Assembly: GCF_014198605.1 (NCBI RefSeq)
Contig: NZ_JACIHU010000017.1
Origin: Rhizobium etli_C
Lineage (GTDB): Bacteria > Pseudomonadota > Alphaproteobacteria > Rhizobiales > Rhizobiaceae
Strand: one strand, 5' to 3'
Length of the DNA stretch: 64,000 nt
Under the pieces are notes generated by a model. The model had not been told where the DNA came from. It did not search any database and saw only the letters and a program-made list of their open reading frames with translations. Each line of letters begins with the position of its first letter. Positions within the stretch are counted from its first letter, which is position 1. The position numbers and the translations under genes are program-made. Of the stretch, positions 7,936-16,530 are shown one piece after another.

Positions 7936-8373
7936 GTGCTCGAAACATTCTCGTTACGGGGCAGACTTGGTCGTCTTCGCTATTTACTGTTCAATCTGGT
8001 AGTCGTCGCTATCGCCGCGGCCGCAGTATTCACGCTCACTCGCCTACTGACGCTCGTCGGGACTAGACCGGCGTTTTCAATGGTTCAGGGGTTAGTCTTC
8101 CTAACCTATGTGCTGGCTATCATTGCCAGCCTGTGCCTGATGGTGAGGCGACTGCATGACTTCGATCAGAGCGGCTGGTGGACCCCTTCCGTCTTTGTGC
8201 TTCACTTGGTCTACAGCTATTACGAGGCAGTTGGCTCTCTGATCGGGGAAATTCTCATGGGCAGCTTTCTGCTGGCGGTCCATCTTGCAATCATCCTCGC
8301 CCCGGGCTCGAAGAATCCCAACAGGTTTGGCGAAGTCCCCGGCTCCGCCGGGGCGCCCGTCGTGATCCCGTGA
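7936..8373 (+). CDS. DUF805 family membrane protein
   Basis: A 145-residue inner-membrane protein of unknown function. The DUF805 pattern is clear: GRLGRLRYLLFN at the N-terminus, four hydrophobic segments, RRLHDFDQSGWW in the middle and LAPGSKNPNRFGEVP at the end. The frame can begin with TTG at 7921, but GTG at 7936 has AGGGGG five bases upstream and was preferred. It stands alone. Codon use is less GC-rich than in the neighbours, so recent acquisition is possible. Confidence 0.82.
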   Translation: MLETFSLRGRLGRLRYLLFNLVVVAIAAAAVFTLTRLLTLVGTRPAFSMVQGLVFLTYVLAIIASLCLMVRRLHDFDQSGWWTPSVFVLHLVYSYYEAVGSLIGEILMGSFLLAVHLAIILAPGSKNPNRFGEVPGSAGAPVVIP

Positions 8374-8670
8374 TCCTGCACCGAATGGCTATGTGGCGCC
8401 GGTAACCGGCAGTTATTTCGGTAGTCAAAAGGCTCCGCGGGTGGACCTATCGTCATTTGCTGCGCTCCTCGCCAGACCGCCTCGGCGATAGCGCGGACCG
8501 CTTCAGCTGCCACCGCCGGTATCAGCGCCTCCGGTCCTTGTCCCTTCGCCGTCATGTCCGACCGAACGCCCTTATATTCCGAAACCCACGGCCGCGCTCA
8601 CGAATGGAATAAGTCTTTCTATTTTACTCTTGTCAATTTCCTTGCGGCCGCACCCATGCCATAAGACGCC

Positions 8671-9375
8671 ATGACAAAGATCGACCGCACCCCCGACAAA
8701 GCCGATTTCGACCACGTTACCGACTGGGTTTTCGACCTCGACAACACGCTCTATCCGCATCATGTCAATCTCTTCGCGCAGATCGACAGGAACATGACCG
8801 CCTATGTCGCCGCGCTCTTACAGTTGGAGCGGGAAGAGGCGCGCAAGCTGCAGAAGCAATATTATCTCGAGCACGGTACGACGCTGCAGGGTCTGATGAT
8901 CCATCACGGCATCGATCCGAACGACTTTCTCGAAAAGGCGCATGCAATCGATTATTCGGCGCTGATGCCGCAGCCGGAACTCGGGCAGGCGATCAAGGCG
9001 CTGCCGGGACGCAAATTCATCTTCACCAACGGCAGCGTCAAGCACGCCGAGATGACCGCAGGAGCGCTCGGCATCCTCGAGCATTTCGACGATATCTTCG
9101 ACATCGTCGCCGCCGATTACGTGCCCAAACCGGCGCAGGCGACCTATGACAAGTTTGCGGCGCTGAAGCGCGTCGACACGGGCAAGGCGGCGATGTTCGA
9201 GGATCTGCCGCGCAATCTGACGGTGCCGAAGGCGCTCGGCATGCAGACCGTGCTGCTGGTGCCGCGCAATCTGGAAGAGACGGTCGTCGAATGGTGGGAA
9301 AAGACCAGCGGCGAGGAGGATCACATCGATTTCGTCACCGACGACCTCGTTGCATTTCTCGGCAAGGTGACCTGA
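8671..9375 (+). CDS. HAD-family pyrimidine 5'-nucleotidase-like hydrolase
   Basis: A 234-residue cytosolic phosphatase. HAD motif I is FDLDNTLYP (Asp22 and Asp24), motif II is FTNGS, and motif IV is MFEDLPRNL. A helical cap domain lies at about 35-105. The sequence resembles the SDT1/PHM8-type pyrimidine nucleotidases, which dephosphorylate UMP or CMP. The exact substrate is not provable from sequence. The ATG at 8671 is preceded by a weak ribosome site. The gap 8374-8670 upstream holds no convincing gene. An open frame on the minus strand at 8220-8555 overlaps the DUF805 gene and is not supported. Confidence 0.85.
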   Translation: MTKIDRTPDKADFDHVTDWVFDLDNTLYPHHVNLFAQIDRNMTAYVAALLQLEREEARKLQKQYYLEHGTTLQGLMIHHGIDPNDFLEKAHAIDYSALMPQPELGQAIKALPGRKFIFTNGSVKHAEMTAGALGILEHFDDIFDIVAADYVPKPAQATYDKFAALKRVDTGKAAMFEDLPRNLTVPKALGMQTVLLVPRNLEETVVEWWEKTSGEEDHIDFVTDDLVAFLGKVT

Positions 9376-9483
9376 CGGTCACCTTACCAAAGTTTCACCC
9401 AGCTTACCGATGTTTAACTGGGTCTTTTCAGCCCGCTGCCATAGCCTCTTTCGTCAAGGGACACCTTACGAAAGGGAAACACG

Positions 9484-10101
9484 ATGTACCGCAATAAGCT
9501 GATACTGGCAGCGCTCTCCTCCGTCCTCGTTTTCGGCGCAGCCGCCGGGACAAGCTTTGCCGCACCCGGCAACGGGCCGCGTCCGCATCATGCCGGCATG
9601 GGCGGTCCGGGCCGCGACGCCTTCCTTGAGGTCACCTATGTCCGCATGCTCAAGGAGTTCGACGCGAACAAGGATGGCAAGGTCTCGAAGGAGGAAGCGA
9701 CCAGCGGCCTCGACAAGATCTTCGCCGCGATCGACACCAACAATGACGGCTCGCTGACTCCAGGGGAAATCCGTCAGTACCGGCAGACGCAGCTGCAGGC
9801 GATGAAGGATCAGCACAAGCAGGAGGCCGGCGGCGAAAAGGACGCGAACGCCGCGCCCGACATGCCGGATAACGAGGCCGGGCGGCCGCCCCGTGACGCG
9901 CATGACGGCCATCACTGGATGCGCCATGGCGGCACCTTCATGCGCGCCTCGATGATGATGCGCCGGGCCGACACCGACGAGAACGGCCAGGTTTCCAAAC
10001 AGGAAGCGGTCGCCGCCTTCGACAAGCTGTTCACCCGCATGGACCGCAACAAGGACGGCGTCATCTCGATCGACGACATGCCGGACCGGCCGCTCCTGTA
10101 A
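9484..10101 (+). CDS. Exported EF-hand calcium-binding protein
   Basis: A 205-residue protein with a signal peptide (MYRNKLILAALSS, cleavage probably after about 26, TSFA/APG). Four EF-hand loops are visible: DANKDGKVSKEE (60-71), DTNNDGSLTPGE (about 84-95), DTDENGQVSKQE (about 161-172) and DRNKDGVISIDD (about 185-196). The middle is rich in His, Asp and Pro. It probably binds calcium in the periplasm or outside the cell, and its role is unknown. GAAAGGG lies before the ATG. A strong hairpin follows the stop. Confidence 0.88.
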   Translation: MYRNKLILAALSSVLVFGAAAGTSFAAPGNGPRPHHAGMGGPGRDAFLEVTYVRMLKEFDANKDGKVSKEEATSGLDKIFAAIDTNNDGSLTPGEIRQYRQTQLQAMKDQHKQEAGGEKDANAAPDMPDNEAGRPPRDAHDGHHWMRHGGTFMRASMMMRRADTDENGQVSKQEAVAAFDKLFTRMDRNKDGVISIDDMPDRPLL

Positions 10102-10123
10102 GGCTGGACGAACCATTGCTCCG

Positions 10124-10151
10124 CTCTTTCCCCGCTCCAGCGGGGAAAGAG
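10124..10151. terminator. Hairpin between convergent genes
   Basis: CTCTTTCCCCGCT (10124-10136) and AGCGGGGAAAGAG (10139-10151) are perfectly complementary, leaving only two bases between the arms. It lies between the EF-hand gene and the convergent LOG gene. There is no T-run, so it may be a repeat-derived hairpin rather than a classical terminator. Confidence 0.6.
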
Positions 10152-10190
10152 ACAGCTCTCGCGATCGGGACCTGCGCTTAGGCCCTATTC

Positions 10191-11051
10191 TTAGTGCTCG
10201 TAGAAATCCTGGACGATCTTCCATGCGGCGTCGGCCGTATCGACGAAGCTGATCAGCTTGACGTCATCGGGCGCGATCGTGCCGAATTCGGCCAACGCCT
10301 CGAAATTGATGATGCTGCGCCAGAAGGCCTCGCCGAACAGGATCAGCGGCAGCCGCTCCATGCGGCCGGTCTGGATCAACGTCAGGCATTCGAAGAATTC
10401 GTCGAGCGTTCCGAACCCACCGGGAAAGACCGCGATCGCCTTGGCGCGCACCATGAAATGCATTTTGCGAATGGCAAAATAGTGGAAGTTGAAGCTGAGC
10501 TCCGGCGTCACATAGGCGTTCGGCGCCTGCTCGTGCGGCAGCACGATGTTGAGGCCGATCGAGGGTGCGCCCTCATCGGCCGCGCCGCGATTGCCCGCCT
10601 CCATGACGCCGGGACCGCCGCCGGTGACAATGACATATTCCTGGAAATCGAAGCTCGCCGAATATTTCGAGCAGAGCCGGGCGAATTTGCGGGCCTCGTC
10701 ATAATAGACGGACGCCGCCTCCAGATTGACGCGCTGGATGTCGTTGCGCGCCGCCCAGGCGCTCTGGCCGGGGGCGGGGATGCGGGCGCCGCCGAACATG
10801 ACGACGGTCGAGCGGATGCCGCGTTCCGTCAGCATCATCTCGGTCTTCAACAGTTCCAGCTGCAGGCGGATCGGCCGCAACTCCTCGCGGCAAAGGAAAT
10901 CCTCGTCGACATAGGCAAGGCGATAGGCAGGCGACATCGTCTGCGGCGTCTTCGGCACGGCTTGGGCCCGCTGCCTGTCGGTCGAACTGCTTTTCAGCGG
11001 GTCCCATACGCCATCCTTGCGCCTCGAACCGCCGTTTCGTCCCTTCGCCAT
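10191..11051 (-). CDS. LOG-family (TIGR00730) Rossmann-fold protein
   Basis: A 286-residue protein of the family often misnamed lysine decarboxylase. The defining motifs are VTGGGPGVMEAGNRGA and the nucleotide-binding FPGGFGTLDEFFE. Family members hydrolyse nucleoside monophosphates (cytokinin activation, LOG) or act as pyrimidine/purine nucleotide N-glycosidases. The N-terminal extension of about 60 residues is basic and low complexity. The frame is open to 11216, but the ATG at 11051 has GAAAGG before it and the product begins MAKGRNGGSRR. In a plant-associated bacterium, cytokinin production is a possible but unproven role. Confidence 0.85.
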   Translation of the reverse strand: MAKGRNGGSRRKDGVWDPLKSSSTDRQRAQAVPKTPQTMSPAYRLAYVDEDFLCREELRPIRLQLELLKTEMMLTERGIRSTVVMFGGARIPAPGQSAWAARNDIQRVNLEAASVYYDEARKFARLCSKYSASFDFQEYVIVTGGGPGVMEAGNRGAADEGAPSIGLNIVLPHEQAPNAYVTPELSFNFHYFAIRKMHFMVRAKAIAVFPGGFGTLDEFFECLTLIQTGRMERLPLILFGEAFWRSIINFEALAEFGTIAPDDVKLISFVDTADAAWKIVQDFYEH

Positions 11052-11244
11052 GTCGAAATGCCTTTCAGTACTGCCGGTCACAGTGCCGGATATGTCGCTA
11101 TAACGCCTTGAAACCAGATTGATCCTGCCCGAAAAATAATTCCATTCTACGGGCGCATGCTGTAGAGCAGAACACAATCCCGCCAACCGCAATTCCGGAG
11201 ACTGCGCCGTCTCCACGATAAAGATCGAAGTTTAAGGAATTCCC

Positions 11245-12105
11245 ATGAGCGCCACCGACCTCGCATCCCTCGAAAAGACCATCGAAGCCGCCTTCGACAA
11301 TCGTGACAATGTGAACATGTCGACGAAGGGCGAGGTGCGCGATGCTGTCGAAGCAGCACTCGATCTGCTGGATACCGGCAAGGTCCGCGTGGCGACGCGC
11401 GGCGCCGACGGCGCCTGGACGGTCAATCAGTGGCTGAAGAAGGCGGTGCTCCTGTCCTTCCGCCTCAACGACATGGAGGTGGTCAAGGGCGGCTCGGACA
11501 ATTCCACCTGGTGGGACAAGGTGCCTTCGAAATTCGAGAACTGGGGCGAGAACCATTTCCGCGCCGCCGGCTTCCGCGCCGTGCCCAACTGCGTCGTGCG
11601 CCGCTCGGCCTATATCGCCCCGAACGCCATCCTGATGCCCTCCTTCGTCAATCTTGGCGCCTATGTCGGCGAGGGCACGATGGTCGATACCTGGGCGACG
11701 GTCGGCTCCTGCGCGCAGATCGGCAAACATGTGCATCTCTCCGGTGGCGTCGGCATCGGCGGCGTGCTGGAGCCGATGCAGGCCGGCCCGACGATCATCG
11801 AGGACAATTGCTTCATCGGCGCCCGCTCCGAAGTGGTTGAGGGCTGCATCGTCCGTGAAGGCTCGGTGCTCGGCATGGGCGTTTACATCGGCAAGTCGAC
11901 CAAGATCGTCGACCGCGCCACCGGCGAAGTGATGTACGGCGAAGTGCCGCCATATTCCGTCGTCGTTGCCGGTTCGATGGCCTCGGCCAATGCGACGATG
12001 GCAAACGGCCAGCCGGCGCCGCATCTCTACTGCGCCGTCATCGTCAAGCGCGTCGACGAACAGACCCGCTCCAAGACCGGCATCAACGAGCTGCTCAGAG
12101 ATTGA
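11245..12105 (+). CDS. dapD: Tetrahydrodipicolinate N-succinyltransferase
   Basis: Transfers succinyl from succinyl-CoA to tetrahydrodipicolinate in the succinylase branch of lysine and meso-diaminopimelate synthesis. The 286 residues are family length. The left-handed beta-helix hexapeptide repeats are visible from about 120 to 240 (AYIAPNAILMPSFVNLGAYV and VGSCAQIGKHVHLSGGVGIG). The acceptor region is helical at the N-terminus. dapE follows 100 bases downstream on the same strand, giving consecutive-function enzymes side by side (only the transaminase step lies between them). Confidence 0.97.
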   Translation: MSATDLASLEKTIEAAFDNRDNVNMSTKGEVRDAVEAALDLLDTGKVRVATRGADGAWTVNQWLKKAVLLSFRLNDMEVVKGGSDNSTWWDKVPSKFENWGENHFRAAGFRAVPNCVVRRSAYIAPNAILMPSFVNLGAYVGEGTMVDTWATVGSCAQIGKHVHLSGGVGIGGVLEPMQAGPTIIEDNCFIGARSEVVEGCIVREGSVLGMGVYIGKSTKIVDRATGEVMYGEVPPYSVVVAGSMASANATMANGQPAPHLYCAVIVKRVDEQTRSKTGINELLRD

Positions 12106-12205
12106 TGACACCGGCACATTGATCCGTTAAACAGACGGCGTCTTTTTGCGCGAGGCGGCTCCGCCTTGCCATGTCTTTGCCATTCCCGCTGGATAGTTCG
12201 ACGCC

Positions 12206-13399
12206 ATGACCGCTACCGACCCCGTCGCCAATCTCCAGACTTTGATTCGCTGCCCGTCCGTGACGCCCGCCGAAGGCGGCGCGCTCGCGGCGCTCGACGC
12301 CATGCTCGCACCGCTCGGCTTTACGGTCGACAAGGTGACGGCACGCGAAGAGGGCACAGCCGATATCGAGAACCTCTATGCCCGCCTCGGCGGGGAAGGA
12401 CCGCATCTGATGTTTGCCGGCCATACGGATGTCGTGCCGGTCGGCGAGGAAGCCGCCTGGACGCACCCGCCCTTTGCCGCCGAGATAGCAAAGGGCGAGC
12501 TCTTCGGCCGCGGCGCCGTCGACATGAAGGGTGGCATTGCCTGTTTCGTCGCCGCCGTCGCCCGCCATATCGAAAAGAACGGCGCGCCGGCCGGCTCGAT
12601 TTCCTTGCTGATCACCGGCGACGAAGAAGGCCCGGCAATCAACGGCACCGTCAAGCTGCTGCAATGGGCCTCGGAGCGCGGCGAGCGCTGGGACGCCTGC
12701 CTGGTCGGCGAACCGACAAATCCCGACAGGCTCGGCGACATGATCAAGATCGGCCGACGCGGCTCGCTATCGGGCAGGATCACCGTGCATGGCGTGCAGG
12801 GCCATGCCGCCTACCCGCATCTTGCCGACAATCCGGTGCGCGGCATCATCCAGCTGACGCAGGCGCTGATGGATCCGCCGTTCGACGGCGGCACCGACGA
12901 TTTCCAGCCGTCGAACCTCGAAGTGACGACCGTCGATGTCGGCAATCCCGCCACGAACGTCATTCCGGCAAAGGCATCGGCAAGCTTCAACATCCGCTTC
13001 AACGACAGCTGGACCGTCGACACGCTGCGTGCGGAAATCCTGCGACGGCTCGATGCCGCCGCCGGCAACGGCCAGCTGCGTCCGGGCCGGGAGCCGGTGA
13101 AATACGATATCGTCTGGGCCGACCGGCCGAGCCACGTCTTCCTCACCCGCAACAATGCTTTGATCGCCTCGCTGGCTTCGGCCGTCGAAAGCGTCACCGG
13201 CCGGTCGCCAACGCTTTCGACCACCGGCGGCACGTCGGATGCCCGCTTCATCAAGGACTATTGCCCGGTCGTCGAGTTCGGCCTGGTCGGTCAGACGATG
13301 CACATGGTCGACGAACGTGTCGCCGTTGCCGATCTGGAGACGCTGACGGCGATCTACGAGACCTTCATCGACCGCTGGTTCGCCCATGCCGGGTCTTAA
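12206..13399 (+). CDS. dapE: Succinyl-diaminopimelate desuccinylase
   Basis: Zinc hydrolase that removes succinate from N-succinyl-LL-diaminopimelate. The 397 residues are slightly longer than E. coli DapE (375). M20 peptidase-family metal ligands are visible: FAGHTDVVP (His73), GRGAVDMKGG (bridging Asp), and GDEEGPAINGT (catalytic and metal Glu), with STTGGTSDARF and a C-terminal His (QTMHMVDE). The dimerisation lid lies at about 185-295. The downstream membrane-protein gene overlaps the last 14 bases, so the two are coupled. Confidence 0.96.
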   Translation: MTATDPVANLQTLIRCPSVTPAEGGALAALDAMLAPLGFTVDKVTAREEGTADIENLYARLGGEGPHLMFAGHTDVVPVGEEAAWTHPPFAAEIAKGELFGRGAVDMKGGIACFVAAVARHIEKNGAPAGSISLLITGDEEGPAINGTVKLLQWASERGERWDACLVGEPTNPDRLGDMIKIGRRGSLSGRITVHGVQGHAAYPHLADNPVRGIIQLTQALMDPPFDGGTDDFQPSNLEVTTVDVGNPATNVIPAKASASFNIRFNDSWTVDTLRAEILRRLDAAAGNGQLRPGREPVKYDIVWADRPSHVFLTRNNALIASLASAVESVTGRSPTLSTTGGTSDARFIKDYCPVVEFGLVGQTMHMVDERVAVADLETLTAIYETFIDRWFAHAGS

Positions 13400-13982
13400 G
13401 GAAGTCCAGTATTATCTGGCCGGCCTGTGGCTGCTGATCCGGATGGATCCGCGCGGCTTCCGCTTCCTCGATCTGTCGGAGCGCGGCGTCAACCGCTCGT
13501 TCTGGGCGATGGCCTGGTGCCTGCCGCCGATGGGCATTTCCTGGCTCTGGTGGCGACAAGCCTTCCTGCGGTCGATGCCGCCGGAAGCCGATGTCAATTT
13601 TGCCTTTTTTGTCAGGCTCGGCCTCGTCGAGGTCGCCAACTGGTTCGTACCGCTGGTCTTTGCCGGGGTGCTGCTGCTGGCCTTCCGCATGGGCGAGCGC
13701 TTCGCCCCCGTCGTCGTCAGTGTCAATTGGCTCGGCGTGCCGCTCTCCTATATCAACGGCCTGCTGCTGGCGCTGGTGTTCTTCCTGCCCGGCACGGTCG
13801 GCCTCGTCTCGCTGCTGCTGCTCGCCTTCATGCTGGCGCAGGTCTTCGCGCTGGCGCGCATCCTCAGGATGATCTGCCATGATCACGCGCTGATGGTCGG
13901 AGCGCTGACGCTGGTGCTGCTGGTGCCGTCGATGATCCTTTCGGAATATCTGCAGCACTTCCTCGGCATCTATCCCGCCTGA
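13386..13982 (+). CDS. Integral membrane protein of unknown function
   Basis: A 198-residue protein with about four to five membrane helices (around 38-55, 75-98, 110-135, 138-160 and 172-190). It begins MPGLKEVQYYLAGLWLLIRM inside the end of dapE. No catalytic or transport motif is recognised. Rhizobial genomes appear to keep this gene beside dapE, but that is from memory. The ATG at 13386 is the only start that keeps the first amphipathic segment. It ends 17 bases before the convergent truA stop. Confidence 0.75.
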   Translation: MPGLKEVQYYLAGLWLLIRMDPRGFRFLDLSERGVNRSFWAMAWCLPPMGISWLWWRQAFLRSMPPEADVNFAFFVRLGLVEVANWFVPLVFAGVLLLAFRMGERFAPVVVSVNWLGVPLSYINGLLLALVFFLPGTVGLVSLLLLAFMLAQVFALARILRMICHDHALMVGALTLVLLVPSMILSEYLQHFLGIYPA

Positions 13983-13999
13983 GCCGGGCCGCGGAGGCT

Positions 14000-14806
14000 C
14001 TACGATAGATCGTCACCGTCATCGGTGTCAGTGAGCGGCCTGCGGCGGTCGGTGATCACCTCGGGATAGTCCACCTGCAGGAAATAGAGCCCGTCGGGCG
14101 GCGCCACCGGGCCGCAGGCCTTGCGGTTGCGCGCTTCGAGCGCCGCCTCGACATCGTCGGGCGTCCACTTGCCTTCGCCGGCGAGCTTGAGCGTGCCGGC
14201 GAAGGAACGGATCTGGTTGTGGAGGAAGCTCTGCGCGGTGGCGCGGATCTCGATCAGCGCGCCGCTGCGCGTCACGTCGAGCCGATCGAGGGTGCGCACC
14301 GGGCTGTTCGCCTGGCAATGGGCGGAGCGGAAGGTGGAGAAATCGTGCCTGCCGACCAGCCGCTGGGCGGCGGCGTGCATGACCTCGTGGTCGAGTGACT
14401 TCGGCACCCACCAGGCCTTGCCGGCGTCGAGCGCCAGCGGCGCCCGACGGCTGACGATACGGTAGAGATAATGGCGACGCAGCGCCGAGAAGCGGGCATC
14501 GAAGAATTCGGGAACCGCCTCGACGTCGAGAATGGAGACGCGCTCGCCGGCAAGCCTCAGATGCGCGTTCAGCGCATTCTGCAACTGATAGGGCGACCAT
14601 TCCTTCGAAAGATCGGCATGGATTACCTGTCCCATGGCGTGGACGCCGGAATCGGTGCGGCCGGCGCCGCGGACCGAAACGGTATCGCCGGTCAGCGACA
14701 GCACCGCCGCTTCGATCGCGCCCTGCACCGAAGGACCGTTCTCCTGCCGCTGCCAGCCGACATAGGGGCCGCCGTCATATTCGACGGTCATGCGGAAACG
14801 CGGCAT
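14000..14806 (-). CDS. truA: tRNA pseudouridine38-40 synthase
   Basis: Isomerises uridines 38-40 in tRNA anticodon stems. The 268 residues are family length. The motif GAGRTDSGVHAMGQVIH contains the catalytic Asp (about 52). RMTVEYDGGPYVGWQRQ opens the fold, and HDFSTFRSAHCQANSPVRT is also typical. An acidic tail (DTDDGDDLS) extends past the core. The start overlaps the last base of the fmt stop, so fmt and truA form one translational unit. Confidence 0.96.
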   Translation of the reverse strand: MPRFRMTVEYDGGPYVGWQRQENGPSVQGAIEAAVLSLTGDTVSVRGAGRTDSGVHAMGQVIHADLSKEWSPYQLQNALNAHLRLAGERVSILDVEAVPEFFDARFSALRRHYLYRIVSRRAPLALDAGKAWWVPKSLDHEVMHAAAQRLVGRHDFSTFRSAHCQANSPVRTLDRLDVTRSGALIEIRATAQSFLHNQIRSFAGTLKLAGEGKWTPDDVEAALEARNRKACGPVAPPDGLYFLQVDYPEVITDRRRPLTDTDDGDDLS

Positions 14807-15741
14807 CAGGAAAGCCTCGTGCCGGCGGCAAGCGGCGTGCCGCGGAGGAAATCCGCCGCGGCAAGCGGCTTGCCGCCCGCCTTCTGCAGCCTGGTCAGCC
14901 GCACCGCGCCGGAAGCACAGGCGACGATAAGGTCGTCGGTCAGCAACTGCCCGGCAGCGCCCTGCCCTTCAGCCAGCTCCGAGCCGAGCACCTTCACCCG
15001 CTCCGGCCTGCCGCCGATCTCGACTTCGAACCAGGCGCCCGGAAACGGCGCCAGGCCGCGGATATGGTTGTGCACATCCAGCGCCGGCCTGGCGAAATCG
15101 ATGCGCGACTCGGCCTTGTCGATCTTGGCGGCATAAAGCACGCCGTCTTGCCGCTGCGGCGTCAGCGGCAGGTCGTTCATCTCCAGCTTCACCATGGCCT
15201 CCGCCATCGCCTTGGCGCCGACCTGCATCAGCCGGTCGTGCAGCTCGCCAGCCGTCATGTTCGGGCCGATCTCGACCTCGCGGGTCAGGGCGACAGCGCC
15301 GGTATCGAGACCCTTGTCCATTTTCATCACCATCATGCCGGTCTTTTCATCGCCGGCCATGATCGCCCGCTGGATCGGCGCAGCACCTCGCCAGCGCGGC
15401 AGCAGCGAGGCATGGCCGTTATAGCAGCCGTCGCGGGTGCCGTTCAAAACCGCCTCGGGCAGCAGCAGCCCGTAGGCGACGACGACGGCGACATCGGCGT
15501 TGAGCGCGGCAAACCTCTCGCGCTCCTCCGCATCCCTGAAATTGACCGGCGTGAAGACCGGGAGGCCGAGCAGCTCGGCCGCCTGATGCACCGGCGATTT
15601 CTGCAGATCGAGCCCGCGCCGGCCACCCGGCCGCGGCGGCTGCGTATAGACGGCGACGATCCTGTGGCCGGCATCGACGAGCAGGCGCAGGGTTGGAACC
15701 GAGAACTCCGGGGTTCCCATGAAAATGATGCTAAGAGACAT
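14806..15741 (-). CDS. fmt: Methionyl-tRNA formyltransferase
   Basis: Formylates initiator Met-tRNA using 10-formyl-tetrahydrofolate. The 311 residues are full length. The catalytic core shows FMGTPEFSVPTLRLL at the start, the Asn-His-Asp type active site around YNGHASLLPRWRGAAPIQ, and TGMMVMKMDKGLDTGAV. The C-terminal OB-like tRNA-binding domain spans about 205-305. It starts only 20 bases after the toxin gene of a toxin-antitoxin pair that separates it from def, its usual operon partner. Confidence 0.97.
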   Translation of the reverse strand: MSLSIIFMGTPEFSVPTLRLLVDAGHRIVAVYTQPPRPGGRRGLDLQKSPVHQAAELLGLPVFTPVNFRDAEERERFAALNADVAVVVAYGLLLPEAVLNGTRDGCYNGHASLLPRWRGAAPIQRAIMAGDEKTGMMVMKMDKGLDTGAVALTREVEIGPNMTAGELHDRLMQVGAKAMAEAMVKLEMNDLPLTPQRQDGVLYAAKIDKAESRIDFARPALDVHNHIRGLAPFPGAWFEVEIGGRPERVKVLGSELAEGQGAAGQLLTDDLIVACASGAVRLTRLQKAGGKPLAAADFLRGTPLAAGTRLS

Positions 15742-15761
15742 TCTATCTAGCCAATTGAGGA

Positions 15762-16184
15762 TCAGCCGTCTTCAAACGGGTTTACGAGCTTGAGATCAAG
15801 CCCCTCGAAATCTCGGGTGTTGCGGGTGGCGAGCGTGGCGCCGTTTGCAAAGCAGATGGCGGCAATCATCGCATCCTGGACCGAAATCGGCCGCCCCAAG
15901 CTTTCGCGTTTCGCCCGCAAGCGACCGGTTGCCATGGCTGTTTCCAAATCCCAGCCGACGATACGGTCACGAAACTGGCCCTTCACCAAATTCTCGATGA
16001 CGCGAAAGAAACGGTCCGATCCCGTTTTCAAGAGAACTCTTTCCGCTCCGTAAATCTGCTCCATCAAGCCGACGGTGCAAAGCCAGATTCTCGAGCCGTC
16101 CTGCCGCAACATCCAGGTCCTTACATTCTCATTCGGCAATTGCCGGGCGAACTCGGAAACCACATTGGTATCAAGAACGATCAT
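15762..16184 (-). CDS. VapC/FitB-like PIN-domain toxin
   Basis: A 140-residue PIN-domain ribonuclease, normally held inactive by its antitoxin. Acidic active-site residues are visible: Asp5 in MIVLDTNVVSEFAR, a Glu in GLMEQIYGAE, Asp near 100 in ISVQDAMIAAI, and NTRDFEGL near the C-terminus. The FitB-type opening MIVLDTNVVSE is characteristic. It overlaps the antitoxin gene by 4 bases. All key acidic residues appear present, so it is probably active. It lies between def and fmt on the same strand. Confidence 0.9.
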   Translation of the reverse strand: MIVLDTNVVSEFARQLPNENVRTWMLRQDGSRIWLCTVGLMEQIYGAERVLLKTGSDRFFRVIENLVKGQFRDRIVGWDLETAMATGRLRAKRESLGRPISVQDAMIAAICFANGATLATRNTRDFEGLDLKLVNPFEDG

Positions 16185-16465
16185 TCAAAATCCTCGAACG
16201 GCCGGCCGAAATCCTTTTTCCGCGCGACTTCGATTTCGTCCATGATGGCGGCAAATTCATCGTCTACGGCGTTTTCGCTTACGAAAGCGGCGCGTATCGC
16301 GTCGTAGACCGACACAGTCTCGGGCTTCGCTTCGGTCTTTCTGTGAAGCGCTTCCCTCAAAAGCTCCTTGGCCTCGTCAGAAAGACTGTTCCCGCTCCGC
16401 TGGGCCGCTTCCGCAATGTCTCGCTTCATTGCTTCGGAAATATTTCTGATCAGAAGATCACCCAT
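16181..16465 (-). CDS. FitA/StbC-like antitoxin (ribbon-helix-helix)
   Basis: A 94-residue antitoxin. The N-terminal ribbon-helix-helix is seen as MGDLLIRNISEAMKRDIAE and AAQRSGNSLSDEAKELLREA. The C-terminal part (DEFAAIMDEIEVARKKDFGR) would wrap around the toxin. A ribosome site GGAGGTG sits just before the ATG. A perfect palindrome 12 bases upstream of the start (16477-16501) is the probable operator for autorepression by the toxin-antitoxin complex. Confidence 0.9.
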   Translation of the reverse strand: MGDLLIRNISEAMKRDIAEAAQRSGNSLSDEAKELLREALHRKTEAKPETVSVYDAIRAAFVSENAVDDEFAAIMDEIEVARKKDFGRPFEDFE

Positions 16466-16476
16466 GCGGCACCTCC

Positions 16477-16501
16477 ACTATGATATCGGTGATATCATAG
16501 T
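16477..16501. promoter_or_regulatory. Perfect palindromic operator of the toxin-antitoxin pair
   Basis: ACTATGATATC (16477-16487) and GATATCATAGT (16491-16501) are perfectly complementary across GGT. The site lies directly upstream of the antitoxin ribosome site and downstream of the def stop (16531). It fits a ribbon-helix-helix FitAB-type operator. Confidence 0.75.
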
Positions 16502-16530
16502 TCCTCGCCGCCGCATTTGCAACGCGATGC

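Noticed and set aside
8220..8555. 111-residue minus-strand frame overlapping the DUF805 gene
   Set aside because: It overlaps a recognised gene, has only a weak ribosome site and no domain. It could be a decayed fragment but cannot be supported.
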